Source of the DNA: Ruminococcus sp.
Lineage (GTDB): Bacteria; Bacillota; Clostridia; Oscillospirales; Ruminococcaceae
DNA length: 64,000 bases
NCBI GenBank assembly: GCA_021199375.1
Contig: JAJQIB010000027.1
Coordinates: 121,959-185,958 of the forward strand
Direction of reading: 5' to 3'
This document shows positions 63,486 to 64,000 of this stretch, piece by piece (position 1 is the stretch's first letter; each line of letters begins with the position of its first letter). The position numbers were made by a program, and so were the translations under genes. The notes under the pieces were generated by a model. That model ran no database searches. It was not told the DNA's origin and saw nothing but the letters and a program-made list of their open reading frames with translations.

Positions 63486-64000
63486 CAGTCTTTCTTATAA
63501 AACATCGTTTCGTAGCCGTCCGCACGGAGCTTCAGTCCCGGAATCCACGGAGGGGTTCTCCCCATCTGCTCACAGACAGCGTCCAAGGAGACACCCATAC
63601 TGCATTCGATGATAAGCTCATCGTGAATATGCCCGCATATAAAGCAGTGTGATAGCGTCTGCATGGCATACATGAGGATGTCCCGTGAAATTGCCTGCAC
63701 GATGTTCTCCACAAATTTCGGACCGTAGCTTTCAATGCGCTCCCATTTCTTCGTGCCGCCTACGCCCTCATATGTGACGGATTCTCCGCCGAAACGGTTT
63801 GTACCCATTTTTGGCTTCACATAGCAGAGCCGTCTGCCGGACGGAAGTTGGATGAACAGCATCCCGCTCCGATATTTGAATTGGATGCCGTGTGTCTCTG
63901 TATCAAGCCGCTGCTTCACAGTGGTTTTGACGGCGCTGTCTACATCCCACCAGAACTGCACAATATTCGGATTGGAAGTGCGCCATGCATCCACGAGGGG
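63485..64000 (-). CDS. phage-type family A DNA polymerase (partial, N-terminus off the right edge)
   Basis: The last 171 residues of a protein that continues past the window; the reading frame is open to base 64000. The stretch LVDAWRTSNPNIVQFWWDVD, KFVENIVQAISRDIL and the palm motif C in HIHDELIIE match phage and phage-like family A (Pol I type) polymerases. PSGRRLCYVKP lies between them. It points to a phage-related replication module in the element. The base composition is visibly GC-richer than that of the RM genes. Confidence 0.9.
   Translation of the reverse strand, partial: PLVDAWRTSNPNIVQFWWDVDSAVKTTVKQRLDTETHGIQFKYRSGMLFIQLPSGRRLCYVKPKMGTNRFGGESVTYEGVGGTKKWERIESYGPKFVENIVQAISRDILMYAMQTLSHCFICGHIHDELIIECSMGVSLDAVCEQMGRTPPWIPGLKLRADGYETMFYKKD

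Overview
The window reads as chromosome of a Gram-positive, low-GC Firmicute of the class Clostridia, most likely a Ruminococcus-like gut fibre degrader. The evidence is an IreB (UPF0297) gene, an MltG lytic transglycosylase, a tRNA-Phe T-box leader, consistent AGGAGG-type ribosome sites, many sigma-A promoters with exact 17-bp spacers, surface proteins with long Ser/Asp/Thr linkers, and glycosidases for plant polysaccharides and starch (GH127, GH36, GH74, GH77, glycogen phosphorylase). The species call is inference; no rRNA is present.

Layout. 1-1.5 kb: 5' part of a GH127 arabinofuranosidase (minus strand), divergent from an SDR dehydrogenase. 2.6-6.4 kb: two related surface proteins flank rsmD-coaD and a coiled-coil gene. 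6.5-10.7 kb: pth-mfd (minus). 10.9-12.3 kb: small membrane protein, XRE regulator with two operator-like palindromes, and a KptA/Tpt1 RNA 2'-phosphotransferase. 12.5-14.4 kb: NfeD-slipin pair and an orphan PAS protein; then tRNA-Thr(CGT) on minus. 14.8-19.6 kb: malQ, a membrane protein and glgP (alpha-glucan use). 19.7-21.6 kb: a zinc-ribbon membrane protein with three extracellular repeats. 21.8-31.9 kb: a long co-directional run thyX-tmk-DUF2156-DJ-1-fau-mltG-U32-pdxK-HhH protein-tgt-HAD. 32-39 kb: T-box-controlled pheST, ireB, valS. 39.2-43.3 kb: a probable surface O-acylation cassette (SGNH, DUF4358 lipoprotein, MBOAT, DHHW). 43.4-49.8 kb: two small membrane proteins (minus), then deacetylase, GH36 and a lipoprotein GH74. 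49.8-52.2 kb (minus): iscS, an EF-Tu-domain-2-like small protein, nifU/iscU, rnhA. 52.6-53.9 kb: nitroreductase and a class I glutamine amidotransferase.

From about 53.9 kb to the right edge lies an accessory mobile region. It holds a repeat-rich leader, a small SHOCT-like protein and a large serine recombinase; an excisionase-like HTH; a restriction-modification cassette of two tandem cytosine-5 methyltransferases plus a PD-(D/E)XK nuclease; an ImmA/IrrE-type metalloprotease with a C-terminal HTH; a structured leader with an internal terminator before a sigma-like HTH gene; and the C-terminal part of a phage-type family A DNA polymerase running off the edge. The second attachment site is not in the window.

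The best candidates for undescribed biology are the double-methyltransferase restriction cassette with its ImmA-HTH neighbour, the KptA/XRE/membrane-protein cluster with its operators, the attenuator-like leader at 62.6-62.8 kb, and the stand-alone EF-Tu domain-2-like protein inside the Fe-S operon.
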